A model generated the notes under the pieces. The model saw only the letters and a program-made list of their open reading frames with translations, had not been told where the DNA came from and did no database searches. The position numbers were made by a program, and so were the translations under genes. A DNA stretch of 6,318 nucleotides from Acidobacteriota bacterium (lineage in GTDB: Bacteria; Acidobacteriota; Thermoanaerobaculia; Multivoradales; JAHEKO01), in the NCBI GenBank assembly GCA_006227875.1, contig SBFI01000078.1, positions 1-6,318 of the forward strand, written 5' to 3'. Shown here in pieces: positions 1-6,318 of the stretch; within the stretch, counting starts at the first letter, position 1; every line of letters starts with the position of its first letter.

Positions 1-78
1 TTTTCCGGTCCCGACTGCGGCTGCCTGGAAATCGATCCCTGCATTAACCAGATCTTCGACGTGACCGCGACGCGGTGA
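1..78 (+). CDS. C-terminal fragment of an unidentified, possibly exported protein
   Basis: Frame 1 is open from the left edge to a TGA at 76-78 and encodes 25 residues, ending in INQIFDVTATR. The fragment contains three cysteines in the compact pattern CGCLEIDPC, and 20 of its 25 codons end in G or C, which fits a real gene in this GC-rich genome. The clustered cysteines suggest an extracytoplasmic protein, like the secreted protein at the other end of the window, but that is inference. The gene begins outside the window, so no family can be named. The minus strand is also open here, as a read-through of the transposase frame from 236, but it shows no transposase-like sequence this far along. 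Confidence 0.5.
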   Translation, partial: FSGPDCGCLEIDPCINQIFDVTATR

Positions 79-94
79 CGAAACGCTGGTGAGT

Positions 95-236
95 GCAAAT
101 CTCGGCCGACGCTGACCTCGCCGCGCAAACCCTCGAGAACGATCCGAATCTTCTCTTCGGCCGAAAATCGGCGGCCGGCCCTCCGCCGGATCTCCCGCAC
201 GGCTGCTTCACTCGACAGCTTCTTCTTTGCTGGCAT
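95..236 (-). pseudogene. Truncated, frameshifted IS3-family transposase OrfA
   Basis: Read from an ATG at 236 downward, the product starts MPAKKKLSSEAAVREI and continues with RRFSAEEKIRIVLEGLRGE. That string is characteristic of the N-terminal helix-turn-helix region of IS3-family OrfA, which binds the element's ends. An AGGAGA ribosome binding site lies at 244-249, 7 bases upstream of the ATG. Family members usually continue SVAELCRREGI. Here the frame goes to SVGRDLHS, but removing one base from the CGGCCG at 103-108 restores SVAEIC, so a single-base insertion is the likely lesion. Nothing OrfA-like follows. OrfA is normally about 90-100 residues and only about 47 are recognisable, so the gene is dead. 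The unshifted frame stays open to the window edge, which could mislead a gene caller. Confidence 0.7.
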
Positions 237-300
237 TGGACACTCTCCTGGGCCTGACTTTAGACCCGAAAGTGTCTCTTAGCTCAGACCCCTAATCTGT
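95..300 (-). mobile_element. Remnant of the 5' end of an IS3-family insertion sequence
   Basis: The minus strand holds the start of an IS3-type OrfA gene with its ribosome binding site, preceded by about 60 bases of leader that probably include the element's terminus. Only this end is present: recognisable homology stops near 95, and no OrfB (DDE catalytic subunit) occurs in the window. A candidate terminus on the minus strand begins TGAGCTAAGAGACACT at plus position 286 and reads downward. IS3-family ends commonly begin with TG, but without the partner end the exact boundary cannot be fixed. The outer limit of about 300 is approximate. Confidence 0.55.
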
Positions 301-501
301 CCGACTTCTGCCGATTGGAAAGACTTTGCATGACAGTACAGTAGATGGAACATCTGCCGCCTATCCTCTAGGAACGTGGATGTACTCATCGCCAAAATGA
401 CAAGGGGCTACTCGACGCGATAGGTCAGCGTTGCCTTGGACCATGGAGGTGGCGAGCTCCCAGCTCCTATGCGTTGGCGCCAAAGGGCTTTCCAACCCGC
501 G

Positions 502-510
502 TGCTAAAAT
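502..510 (+). promoter_or_regulatory. Candidate extended -10 promoter element for the kinase gene
   Basis: The sequence TGCTAAAAT fits the extended -10 pattern TGnTATAAT, with five of six matches in the hexamer (505-510) and the TG dinucleotide in place. There is no good -35 box at the usual spacing, which extended -10 promoters can tolerate. Transcription would start near 517, giving a leader of about 43 bases before the ATG at 560 and excluding the upstream starts at 431, 443 and 509. This is pattern matching only, and the sigma factor repertoire of the host is unknown. Confidence 0.3.
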
Positions 511-545
511 GGCGTGCGGCACTATTCTGGCGAAATCAGCTTCGA

Positions 546-551
546 AGGGGG
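546..551 (+). promoter_or_regulatory. Ribosome binding site that decides the kinase start
   Basis: AGGGGG lies 8 bases before the ATG at 560. It is the only purine-rich Shine-Dalgarno-like run properly spaced from any in-frame start at this end of the gene, and the ATG it serves places the first zinc-ribbon cysteine at residue 3. Confidence 0.6.
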
Positions 552-559
552 TGCTGACT

Positions 560-3500
560 ATGAAATGCCCCCACTGCCAGGCGCTGGTACCCACAGAGGC
601 TGAAAGGTGTCCCTCCTGCAGCAGGCACCTGTTCAACGAGGACGAGACCGTCCTCGAGTCGGTCGACACCAGGTTGCCCACCGAGCTCTGGTCTGAAGCA
701 CCAACGATGGTGCGGGCCGGAGCCGAAGAAGCCAGGTCGGATGAGGACGCGATCGTTGCCAACGCGGGGAGCGGTTGGAAACGACCGTCCGAGAGCGGGG
801 CCGGTGAAGTGGCAACGACCGATCTTCTCGAGATCGGCAGCCGGCTGGGTGAGCGCTACGAGATCATCGACCAGCTCGGGGAGGGTGGGATGGGTGCCGT
901 CTACAAGGCGAAAGACGTCGAGCTCGACCGTCTGGTGGCCTTGAAGGTGATCCGCCCCAGCCTGGCGACGGACACCGAGGTTCTGCAGCGTTTCAAGCAG
1001 GAGATCATCCTCGCCCGCGAGATCACCCATCGCAATGTAGTCCGCATCTATGACCTCGGCCATGCCGACGGCATCGATTTCATCTCGATGGAATACGTGG
1101 CGGGCTCCGACCTTCGCAGTGTTCTGGAGGAAGAGGAAACGCTATCTCCCGAGGTGGCGGTCGAGATTCTCGAGCAGGTCTGTCTGGCTCTGGAAGAGGC
1201 CCACAAGGTGGGCGTCGTCCATCGCGACCTCAAGCCGCGGAACATCATGATCGACGAGCAGGGCCGGGTCGTTGTCATGGACTTCGGCATCGCCCGCTCG
1301 GTTCAGGCCACCGGCATGACCCAGACCGGATCGCTCCTCGGCTCACCCGATTACATGTCGCCGGAGCAGGTGAAGGGCGAGCATGTGGATTCCCGATCCG
1401 ATCTCTTTGCGCTGGGGATTGTTTTATACAAGCTCCTGACCGGTGAGGTTCCCTACAAAGCCGATTCCCCCATGGCCGCGATGTACCTGCGCACCCAGAA
1501 ACGCGCTCAGCCGGTGCGGGAAGTGAACCCCGAGGTGCCGGGTGTCATTGCCGACATCATCTCTAAATGCCTCGAGATCTCTCCTCAGCGCCGCTACCAG
1601 TCCGCCCGTGAGTTGCTCCAGGATCTGGAGATGTGGCGCGGTGGCACGCCGCGGTCCATGACCGTCGCGATGCGCCACATCGCCTTGGGGGCGCAGGCTT
1701 CCCGCCGGCGCAATGCGACCATTGCGGCAGGTGCTGCACTCGTTCTGGTCTTGGTATTGGCGTTCTGGATGCTGCGCTCGAGGGCAGGTCCCGAAGGCGA
1801 CGTCGAAACGCCCCCTCCTCCGGAGGAAGTCACTTCACTGGCGATCCTTCCCTTCCACAATTCCTCGGGGGCGGAGGAGCTGGCTTGGCTCAGCACCGGT
1901 CTGGCCGACATGCTGCTCACGGACGTCGGGCAGTCGGCCTATCTGAGGACAGTTTCGTCGGATCGACTCCATCAGGTTCTCGGTGATCTCGGTGTAGCTG
2001 GCAACACGACCTTCGATGCCTCGGAGCGTCAGCGCGTCGCCGAGGTCAGCAATGCAGATACTTTGTTGTGGGGTCAGTTCGCCAAGCTCGGCGAGCGGAT
2101 CCGAATCGATGCCACCCTCGAGGACCTCCAGAGCCAGCGCCGAGTCCCTATCAAGACAGAAGCCACCACCGAGGGCGAAGTCCTGGACATGGTCGAACGG
2201 CTTGCTGAGCTGGTGCGGCAGAACTTGGCTCTGACCTCTGAACAGATGGACGTTCTAGAGGCGCAGGCCTTCAAGCCTTCCTCGGAATCTGTCGTGGCGC
2301 TTCGCTTCTATACCTTGGGTCTGGGGCTGATACGCGAAGGCAAGAACCTGGAGGCCGTCAAGCAGTTCGAGGCTTCGGTCGCCGAAGATCCTGACTTCGC
2401 GTTGGCCTATTCCAAGCTGGGAGAGGTCAACTTCAACATCGGTCATGGTCAGGAGGCGGAAAGGTACTCCAGCAAAGCAGTCGAGTTGAGCGATGATCTG
2501 CTCGATCAGGAGCGCAATCAGATTCTGGCGGCGAATGCTCGGATCACCAATGACCTGGAGGCAGGCGTCCAAGCGTATGAGAATCTGCTTCGCTACCGGC
2601 CCAATGATCCCGATCTGCACTTTGAGCTAGGTCTCTTGTATGAAGGCGCAGGGCTCCTCGACCGGGCACAGAATCATTATTCGAGGGTTCTCGAGATGGA
2701 TCCGCAGAACCTCAGCGCGTTGCTGAGGAGCGGTCGGGCGTTGGCTGAGAAGGGTGACGCACGGGCAGCTCTCGAGCCCCTCGATCGAGGTCTGACCCTG
2801 GCGGTTCAGACGGGGAACAGAGAGGCGGAAGGCAATATCCTCCAGGCCATAGGCCTCGCCCACACGAATCTGAACCAGCCCGATGAGGGGCTGCGAAACT
2901 ACGAGCAGTCTCTGGCGATCAAACGCGAGTTGGGAGACAAACGGGGCATGGCCCTCAGCCTGACGGGGATCTCCTACATCCAGCAGCTCAAAGGGGAATG
3001 GGATCGAGCAAGAACCAGTTACCAGCTGGTCATTGAGCTTCGAAGAGAAATTGGTGACGAGAAGGGACTGGGTGAAACCTTGGCGGGCCTGGGGGAATTG
3101 GAGCGACAACTGGGCAATTACGACGACGCGCTAACCCTAACCCGGCAGGCACTTCGGATCCAAGTGGAAACAAACGACGAATTCAACCAGAGCGCCTCGT
3201 TGAACAACATCGGGGCGATTTACTTCATGCAGGGGAACTACGACGACGCGCTCGTCTATTACCAGCGCGCGCTCGAGATTCGAGAGCGGCTCGATGCTCC
3301 GATGTACCTCACCACGACGCTTCACAATCTGGGCGAAACCTACGGCATTATGGGTCGTTTCGATGAGGCCCAGGATCACTTTCTCCGAGCTCTCGAGCTC
3401 TACAGGGACCTCGGCGATGAGCGCGGCGTCGCTGATGAATCCGGCTATCTGAGCAGAGTGTTCGCCTTCCAGGGCCGTTACGGGGCGGCGCTCGATTCGA

Positions 3501-4225
3501 TCGAACAGGCCGTAGAGAGCTTTCGGCGACTTGGCGACGAATCGCTCTGGTTCGTGGAAGCACTGGCCTGGAATGGCCAGGTGCTCAATCTGATCGGACG
3601 CGCAGAGTCGGCAGCACCGATTTTGGAGGAAGCTCTGGCTATGGCCAATGAACGGGGCGATCCCTGGGTATTGACTCAGGCGCTCAATTTCGAAGGGGAT
3701 AGACACTTTTTCCAGAGTGAATTCACAGCGGCAAAACAGGAGTACTCGAAGGCTCTCGACGTGGCGTCAGACAGCGGAGATCCGCTCTGGGAACTCACTT
3801 CGAAGCTCAACCTGGCCAAAGTCGGTACCGAAACCGGCGGCGCAAAAAGGTCTTTCAAGGTTCTGGAGGAAGCAGCTGATGAGGCGCGGGCCCTGGGTTT
3901 GAAGGTGCTGGCAGCTGAATGTGCCATCCGTTGTGGTGAGGCGCTCCTGGCTGCAGGCGAGGGGGACCGGGGACGGGAAGAGCTAGCAAGGGCCCTTCGA
4001 GCGGGTGAGGATCTCGTAACGCCCGATCTCCGGGCCCGAGCTCACTACCTTCTGGCCGAGGCGCTGCGGGCCACCGGTGACGATAGGGCCGCCGACCCGC
4101 ACGCCACCAAGTCGGCTGCCCTACTGGCCGCGATGCTGGAGGAACCAGGCAACGAAACTCTGAAGCAGCGCCTTGATCTGCGGCCGGTCTTCGAGGCCTC
4201 GAAATCTGACAGCACCCCACAGTAG
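560..4225 (+). CDS. Membrane Ser/Thr protein kinase with zinc ribbon, TolB-N/FlgO-like domain and long TPR array
   Basis: This 1221-residue protein, counted from the ATG at 560, is a Hanks-type (PknB-like) kinase that should phosphorylate Ser/Thr on unknown cytoplasmic partners. Residues 3-20 form a zinc ribbon (C3, C6, C17, C20). The kinase spans about 100-357: glycine loop GEGGMG at 107-112, Lys129, probable helix-C Glu148, HRDLKPRN at 221-228 with Asp223, DFG at 241-243, and SPE in place of APE at 267-269. All catalytic residues are present. Thr254, Thr256 and Ser258 in the activation loop are likely autophosphorylation sites. Residues 387-405 form one hydrophobic helix, preceded by RRR, so the kinase should be cytoplasmic and the rest exported. 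Residues 424 to about 560, starting VTSLAILPF, resemble the TolB-N/FlgO-like domain found in many kinase-TPR and cyclase-TPR proteins. TPRs fill about 575-1190, and several consecutive ones keep a 40-residue period. The upstream extension to 431 is rejected on ribosome binding site and domain grounds. The ligand and substrates are unknown. Confidence 0.93.
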   Translation: MKCPHCQALVPTEAERCPSCSRHLFNEDETVLESVDTRLPTELWSEAPTMVRAGAEEARSDEDAIVANAGSGWKRPSESGAGEVATTDLLEIGSRLGERYEIIDQLGEGGMGAVYKAKDVELDRLVALKVIRPSLATDTEVLQRFKQEIILAREITHRNVVRIYDLGHADGIDFISMEYVAGSDLRSVLEEEETLSPEVAVEILEQVCLALEEAHKVGVVHRDLKPRNIMIDEQGRVVVMDFGIARSVQATGMTQTGSLLGSPDYMSPEQVKGEHVDSRSDLFALGIVLYKLLTGEVPYKADSPMAAMYLRTQKRAQPVREVNPEVPGVIADIISKCLEISPQRRYQSARELLQDLEMWRGGTPRSMTVAMRHIALGAQASRRRNATIAAGAALVLVLVLAFWMLRSRAGPEGDVETPPPPEEVTSLAILPFHNSSGAEELAWLSTGLADMLLTDVGQSAYLRTVSSDRLHQVLGDLGVAGNTTFDASERQRVAEVSNADTLLWGQFAKLGERIRIDATLEDLQSQRRVPIKTEATTEGEVLDMVERLAELVRQNLALTSEQMDVLEAQAFKPSSESVVALRFYTLGLGLIREGKNLEAVKQFEASVAEDPDFALAYSKLGEVNFNIGHGQEAERYSSKAVELSDDLLDQERNQILAANARITNDLEAGVQAYENLLRYRPNDPDLHFELGLLYEGAGLLDRAQNHYSRVLEMDPQNLSALLRSGRALAEKGDARAALEPLDRGLTLAVQTGNREAEGNILQAIGLAHTNLNQPDEGLRNYEQSLAIKRELGDKRGMALSLTGISYIQQLKGEWDRARTSYQLVIELRREIGDEKGLGETLAGLGELERQLGNYDDALTLTRQALRIQVETNDEFNQSASLNNIGAIYFMQGNYDDALVYYQRALEIRERLDAPMYLTTTLHNLGETYGIMGRFDEAQDHFLRALELYRDLGDERGVADESGYLSRVFAFQGRYGAALDSIEQAVESFRRLGDESLWFVEALAWNGQVLNLIGRAESAAPILEEALAMANERGDPWVLTQALNFEGDRHFFQSEFTAAKQEYSKALDVASDSGDPLWELTSKLNLAKVGTETGGAKRSFKVLEEAADEARALGLKVLAAECAIRCGEALLAAGEGDRGREELARALRAGEDLVTPDLRARAHYLLAEALRATGDDRAADPHATKSAALLAAMLEEPGNETLKQRLDLRPVFEASKSDSTPQ
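2282..4130 (+). repeat. TPR array within the kinase protein, central part with 40-residue period
   Basis: The encoded residues from about 575 onward are helical TPR-like repeats. Early ones are of the common 34-residue kind, for example EAVKQFEASVAEDPDFALAY. The central ones repeat every 40 residues, anchored on the helix-A to helix-B turn: NQPDEGL, GEWDRAR, GNYDDAL, GNYDDAL, GRFDEAQ and GRYGAAL each start 40 residues after the previous one. Several have a linker of the form LGDERG or IGDEKG. This spacing and linker resemble LGN/Pins-type TPRs, which bind extended peptides. Later repeats drift (the next interval is 41) and degenerate. TPRs mediate protein-protein contact, so this half probably binds an exported partner or oligomerises; that is inference. 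Confidence 0.85.
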
Positions 4226-4261
4226 AGACGGCGCGAGCTCGAAAGCCCACGCCACAACTGT

Positions 4262-4345
4262 CGACCTGGGGTCGCACCTACGGTCAGGGACCGACCCTCA
4301 GGAAGAAATTCTGGTCTCCTTCCTCGATGCTGTCTTCGAGGAAGG
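4262..4345. terminator. Cluster of inverted repeats at the convergent gene junction, possible bidirectional terminator
   Basis: Three inverted repeats lie just past the kinase stop. Two are small: CGACC at 4262-4266 with GGTCG at 4270-4274, and CGGTC at 4281-4285 with GACCG at 4289-4293, each with a 3-base loop. The third is a perfect 10-bp stem, CCTTCCTCGA at 4318-4327 with TCGAGGAAGG at 4336-4345, around an 8-base loop. It lies inside the 3' end of the minus-strand gene. No T-run follows any of them on either strand, so a classical Rho-independent terminator is not shown. The position between two converging genes makes a role in termination or transcript-end protection plausible. Confidence 0.3.
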
Positions 4346-6299
4346 TGGCATTGATAATCACAAGCGTTGGAAGCGGCGGTGACCCAGTTACCAGGGGTAC
4401 CTGACCAGTGTCGAAGTTGAACTGATACTGTTTCTTGGGACCCGCCTTAGCGAACTTCACCTGGCCCGTGTTGGGGTCGATTACCCCTTCGCCGCTGGGA
4501 ACGATGCCCAGAATCGCCTCCACCTCGGGCAAGGGCACGAAGGTGCCGGTGTCACACGACCCAAAGACACCCGCCGAGAAGAGCACGTTGAGATCCACGG
4601 GCAGCTCGTTGCCGGAGGCGCATGGCTCTCCCTTGGGTCCGACATCGAACTTGGTCGGGAATGTATCCCCGTGGCTCACCGTGGCGACGCCATTGGCTCC
4701 GCAGAAGAACTCGTCGGGATCGAACGCCGCTGGAGTCTCAACCGCAGGGCTGTTCCAGCCGCAAAACTCCGCCGCGAAGTTGCCGGCGTTTCGGGTTGAT
4801 ATCTGGCCCTCGTAGCAGGCGGTCCCTCTTTTGCTGTCGCCGCGCGGATCCGGAACGATCTCTGACGAGATGGGGAGCGAGTAGATTGCTATGGCGAACT
4901 CGCATGTGTCGGCATTACCAGGAGGGTCATCGCAGCCAGCCGCGGTACATGGCTCGTCGCAGCAGGCGAAACGGAAGTTGGTCCCCTCGATCGCCGTCGA
5001 GCGCTGGTGGAACTCGTCGGAAGTCAAGTTAGTTACGACATACTCAAATGGGCGAGCATGACCGGGCAGGGCGAACGGTAGACCGCGCGAAGCATTCGCT
5101 GCGCTTGGATTGTCTGGATCATCGGACTCTTCAATCGCGTTGAGCGCGGTTTTCAGACACTCCGGCTTGAAAGCGAAGTTGCACACATTCGAAGATGGAC
5201 AGGTCGCGGTCAGTCGGTAATTGTGACTTCCGTCTGGGCTGAGCACGTAGGTCTCCTCGCTTCCCGTGCCGTTGACTTGGCCCTTTAAGGTGCTGAACGT
5301 CGCCGCGACCCCGCCAACGTCCTTGCCAAAGGTGCTGGCCGGGAATTCCTTGAGTTTTGTGGGAGACGAGCACGTGGTCGTATCGAGTGCCCAGACCACG
5401 GTCGCCTTGCTCGACTCCGTGGCGACATAGACCTTCCCGCCCACATCCCCGGTGAGAAACTTCGGCTTCGGGTTTCCTTGACCGCTGAACGTCACACACG
5501 AAGACGCGTCCCCGCTCACGAGATCCACAAACTTGATGTCTTTTCCGGCGGCGTAAAGGATCTCGGCCTCGGTGATCGCGAGGTCGGCCGCATCGCCATC
5601 GAGCTCGGCACGGAAGGTGTGGTCTTCATAGTCCGGATCTGCCGAGGTTTGGAGGGTCGGTCCCTTGCGATCCTTCTTCGGACCGGCGGTCTCCGGACCC
5701 CAGATGCTCAACAGCTTTCCGGTGTACCACTCCTGAATAGCCAGAAACGGCCCGACCGCGTTGGTTCCAGGAACGAGCGTCCCGGTCGGTAGGGAGCTAC
5801 CGAATCCGAAACAAAAACTCGCAGGATTGATCCCGTCAGAACAGAGAGCGGCGAGCTCATCCCATCGGAATAGCCCACCCGAGTCCAAGTCGGTGGCCAG
5901 CACGTCCCCATGGAAATCAAGGCCGAGCGCCGCCGGCTCGCAACCATCACATAAAGCGAATTCCGGGGACGGGGAACCTCCGGTCAGCGGAAATCGACCT
6001 AACTTGTTTGCCGACGGCACGGAGAAATAGATGTTGCCGTCCGGACCCACCATGAGATCAGCCGTAAGACCAGTGGTCGTTGTCGGATCCATGGCCTCTG
6101 ACCATCCGGTACCGGCTGGGTCGTCGAAATCGGCTTCTTCCCCATCAGGATCAGTGATTTCGATGATTCGCCCGTCGATGGCAACAAATACCCTGACACC
6201 GCTCGAATCCGGCGTCAGCGTAACGTTTACCTGGGCTTGTGCTACGGCGAGGAGTGTCGAGACGAGGAGGGCAGCTAGCCCAACGATCTGCTTGTGCAT
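4284..6299 (-). CDS. Secreted cysteine-rich protein with beta-propeller-like N-terminal half, function unknown
   Basis: This is a complete 671-residue protein, from an ATG at 6297-6299 to a TGA at 4284-4286. Residues 1-22 form a clear Sec signal peptide: HK, then a hydrophobic core ending LLAVAQA, with probable signal peptidase I cleavage after Ala22. Residues of about 25-370 contain strand-turn-strand units such as GPDGNIYF (85-92) followed by ANKLGRF (97-103). That arrangement is familiar from NHL, SMP-30 and virginiamycin B lyase-type propellers. Related units appear near 125-146, 240-263 and 281-309. No catalytic residues of a known lyase or lactonase can be assigned. The C-terminal half is cysteine-rich: 13 of the 19 cysteines lie between 367 and 582, with a cluster at 446, 447, 451, 456 and 466. 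These probably form disulfides outside the cytoplasm. No lipobox, membrane anchor or sorting motif is visible. It converges on the kinase gene with 58 bp between stops, so the two are transcribed separately. Confidence 0.85.
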   Translation of the reverse strand: MHKQIVGLAALLVSTLLAVAQAQVNVTLTPDSSGVRVFVAIDGRIIEITDPDGEEADFDDPAGTGWSEAMDPTTTTGLTADLMVGPDGNIYFSVPSANKLGRFPLTGGSPSPEFALCDGCEPAALGLDFHGDVLATDLDSGGLFRWDELAALCSDGINPASFCFGFGSSLPTGTLVPGTNAVGPFLAIQEWYTGKLLSIWGPETAGPKKDRKGPTLQTSADPDYEDHTFRAELDGDAADLAITEAEILYAAGKDIKFVDLVSGDASSCVTFSGQGNPKPKFLTGDVGGKVYVATESSKATVVWALDTTTCSSPTKLKEFPASTFGKDVGGVAATFSTLKGQVNGTGSEETYVLSPDGSHNYRLTATCPSSNVCNFAFKPECLKTALNAIEESDDPDNPSAANASRGLPFALPGHARPFEYVVTNLTSDEFHQRSTAIEGTNFRFACCDEPCTAAGCDDPPGNADTCEFAIAIYSLPISSEIVPDPRGDSKRGTACYEGQISTRNAGNFAAEFCGWNSPAVETPAAFDPDEFFCGANGVATVSHGDTFPTKFDVGPKGEPCASGNELPVDLNVLFSAGVFGSCDTGTFVPLPEVEAILGIVPSGEGVIDPNTGQVKFAKAGPKKQYQFNFDTGQVPLVTGSPPLPTLVIINATFLEDSIEEGDQNFFLRVGP

Positions 6300-6305
6300 C
6301 TCGGG

Positions 6306-6313
6306 ACCTCCTT
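6306..6313 (-). promoter_or_regulatory. Strong Shine-Dalgarno sequence of the secreted protein gene
   Basis: On the minus strand AAGGAGGT lies 6 bases before the ATG at 6299. It is a near-perfect complement to the 3' end of 16S rRNA, which fixes the start and predicts efficient translation. The promoter lies beyond the right edge. Confidence 0.85.
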
Positions 6314-6318
6314 TTTTC

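Larger units (their letters stand above)
301..559. other. Non-coding upstream region of the kinase gene
   Basis: I find no credible gene between the IS remnant and the kinase start. An in-frame upstream extension of the kinase reading frame exists from a TTG at 431, with further ATGs at 443 and 509. None of these has a good ribosome binding site, and the encoded stretch resembles nothing I recognise. A weak sigma70-like pair, TTGGAA at 315-320 and TACAGT at 337-342 (16-base spacer, four of six matches each), is present but unconvincing. The stretch probably carries the kinase promoter and 5' leader. Confidence 0.5.

Noticed and set aside
238..276. Short inverted repeat GACACT / AGTGTC in the IS leader
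   Set aside because: Six base pairs around a long loop in an IS leader is too weak to call an operator or attenuator.
315..342. Sigma70-like pair TTGGAA / TACAGT with a 16-base spacer
   Set aside because: Each box matches only four of six consensus bases and the site is over 200 bases from the kinase start; pairs this weak occur by chance.
536..1063. 175-codon minus-strand open frame opposite the kinase gene
   Set aside because: It lies entirely antisense to the 5' end of the kinase gene, including conserved kinase motifs, and its product resembles no known protein. In GC-rich DNA, long antisense frames over real genes are expected.
3137..3706. 189-codon minus-strand open frame opposite the TPR region
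   Set aside because: It is antisense to a clear TPR-coding stretch, has no credible start context and no recognisable product, and is a by-product of codon bias.
3855..4277. Minus-strand open frame spanning the kinase 3' end and the convergent gap
   Set aside because: Its product is a low-complexity Pro/Arg/Gly-rich string typical of a wrong frame in GC-rich DNA, and most of it is antisense to the kinase gene.
4173..4382. 69-codon plus-strand frame bridging the kinase end and the secreted protein gene
   Set aside because: It overlaps both real genes in the wrong frame and has no ribosome binding site or protein-like composition.
5131..5499. 122-codon minus-strand frame within the secreted protein gene
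   Set aside because: It is another frame of the same strand inside the 671-residue gene, which has a signal peptide and a strong ribosome binding site; this frame has neither.

Overview
The window is GC-rich (roughly 60% by eye) bacterial chromosomal DNA. A Hanks-type Ser/Thr kinase is fused through one membrane segment to a very long TPR region, and it sits beside an IS3-like remnant and a large cysteine-rich secreted protein. This combination is typical of soil or sediment Acidobacteriota and of some Myxococcota-like lineages. The phylum is an inference; no marker gene is present.

Layout. (1) Positions 1-78 hold the last 25 codons of a plus-strand gene that begins outside the window. (2) Positions 95 to about 300 hold the 5' end of an IS3-family element on the minus strand: its leader, a good ribosome binding site, and the first ~43 codons of transposase OrfA, then a one-base frameshift and loss of homology. 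(3) Positions 301-559 are non-coding upstream DNA with an extended -10-like box at 502-510. (4) Positions 560-4225 (plus) encode a 1221-residue protein: zinc ribbon, complete kinase domain, one transmembrane helix, a TolB-N/FlgO-like domain, and about 600 residues of TPRs. The central TPRs keep a 40-residue period like LGN/Pins-type repeats. (5) After 58 bp, a convergent gene at 4284-6299 (minus) encodes a 671-residue exported protein with a signal peptide, a beta-propeller-like N-terminal half and a cysteine-rich C-terminal half (19 Cys in all). Its strong Shine-Dalgarno sequence lies at the right edge.

The two complete genes are convergent, so they are not an operon and no shared pathway can be claimed from position. 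The kinase looks like a one-component membrane sensor or scaffold with a cytoplasmic catalytic domain and an exported TPR half. The secreted protein is of unknown function. I see no CRISPR array, tRNA, rRNA or intact mobile element. I do not see a clearly new system. The most interesting items are the kinase-TPR architecture and topology, the orphan cysteine-rich propeller-like protein, and the inverted repeats at the convergent junction.
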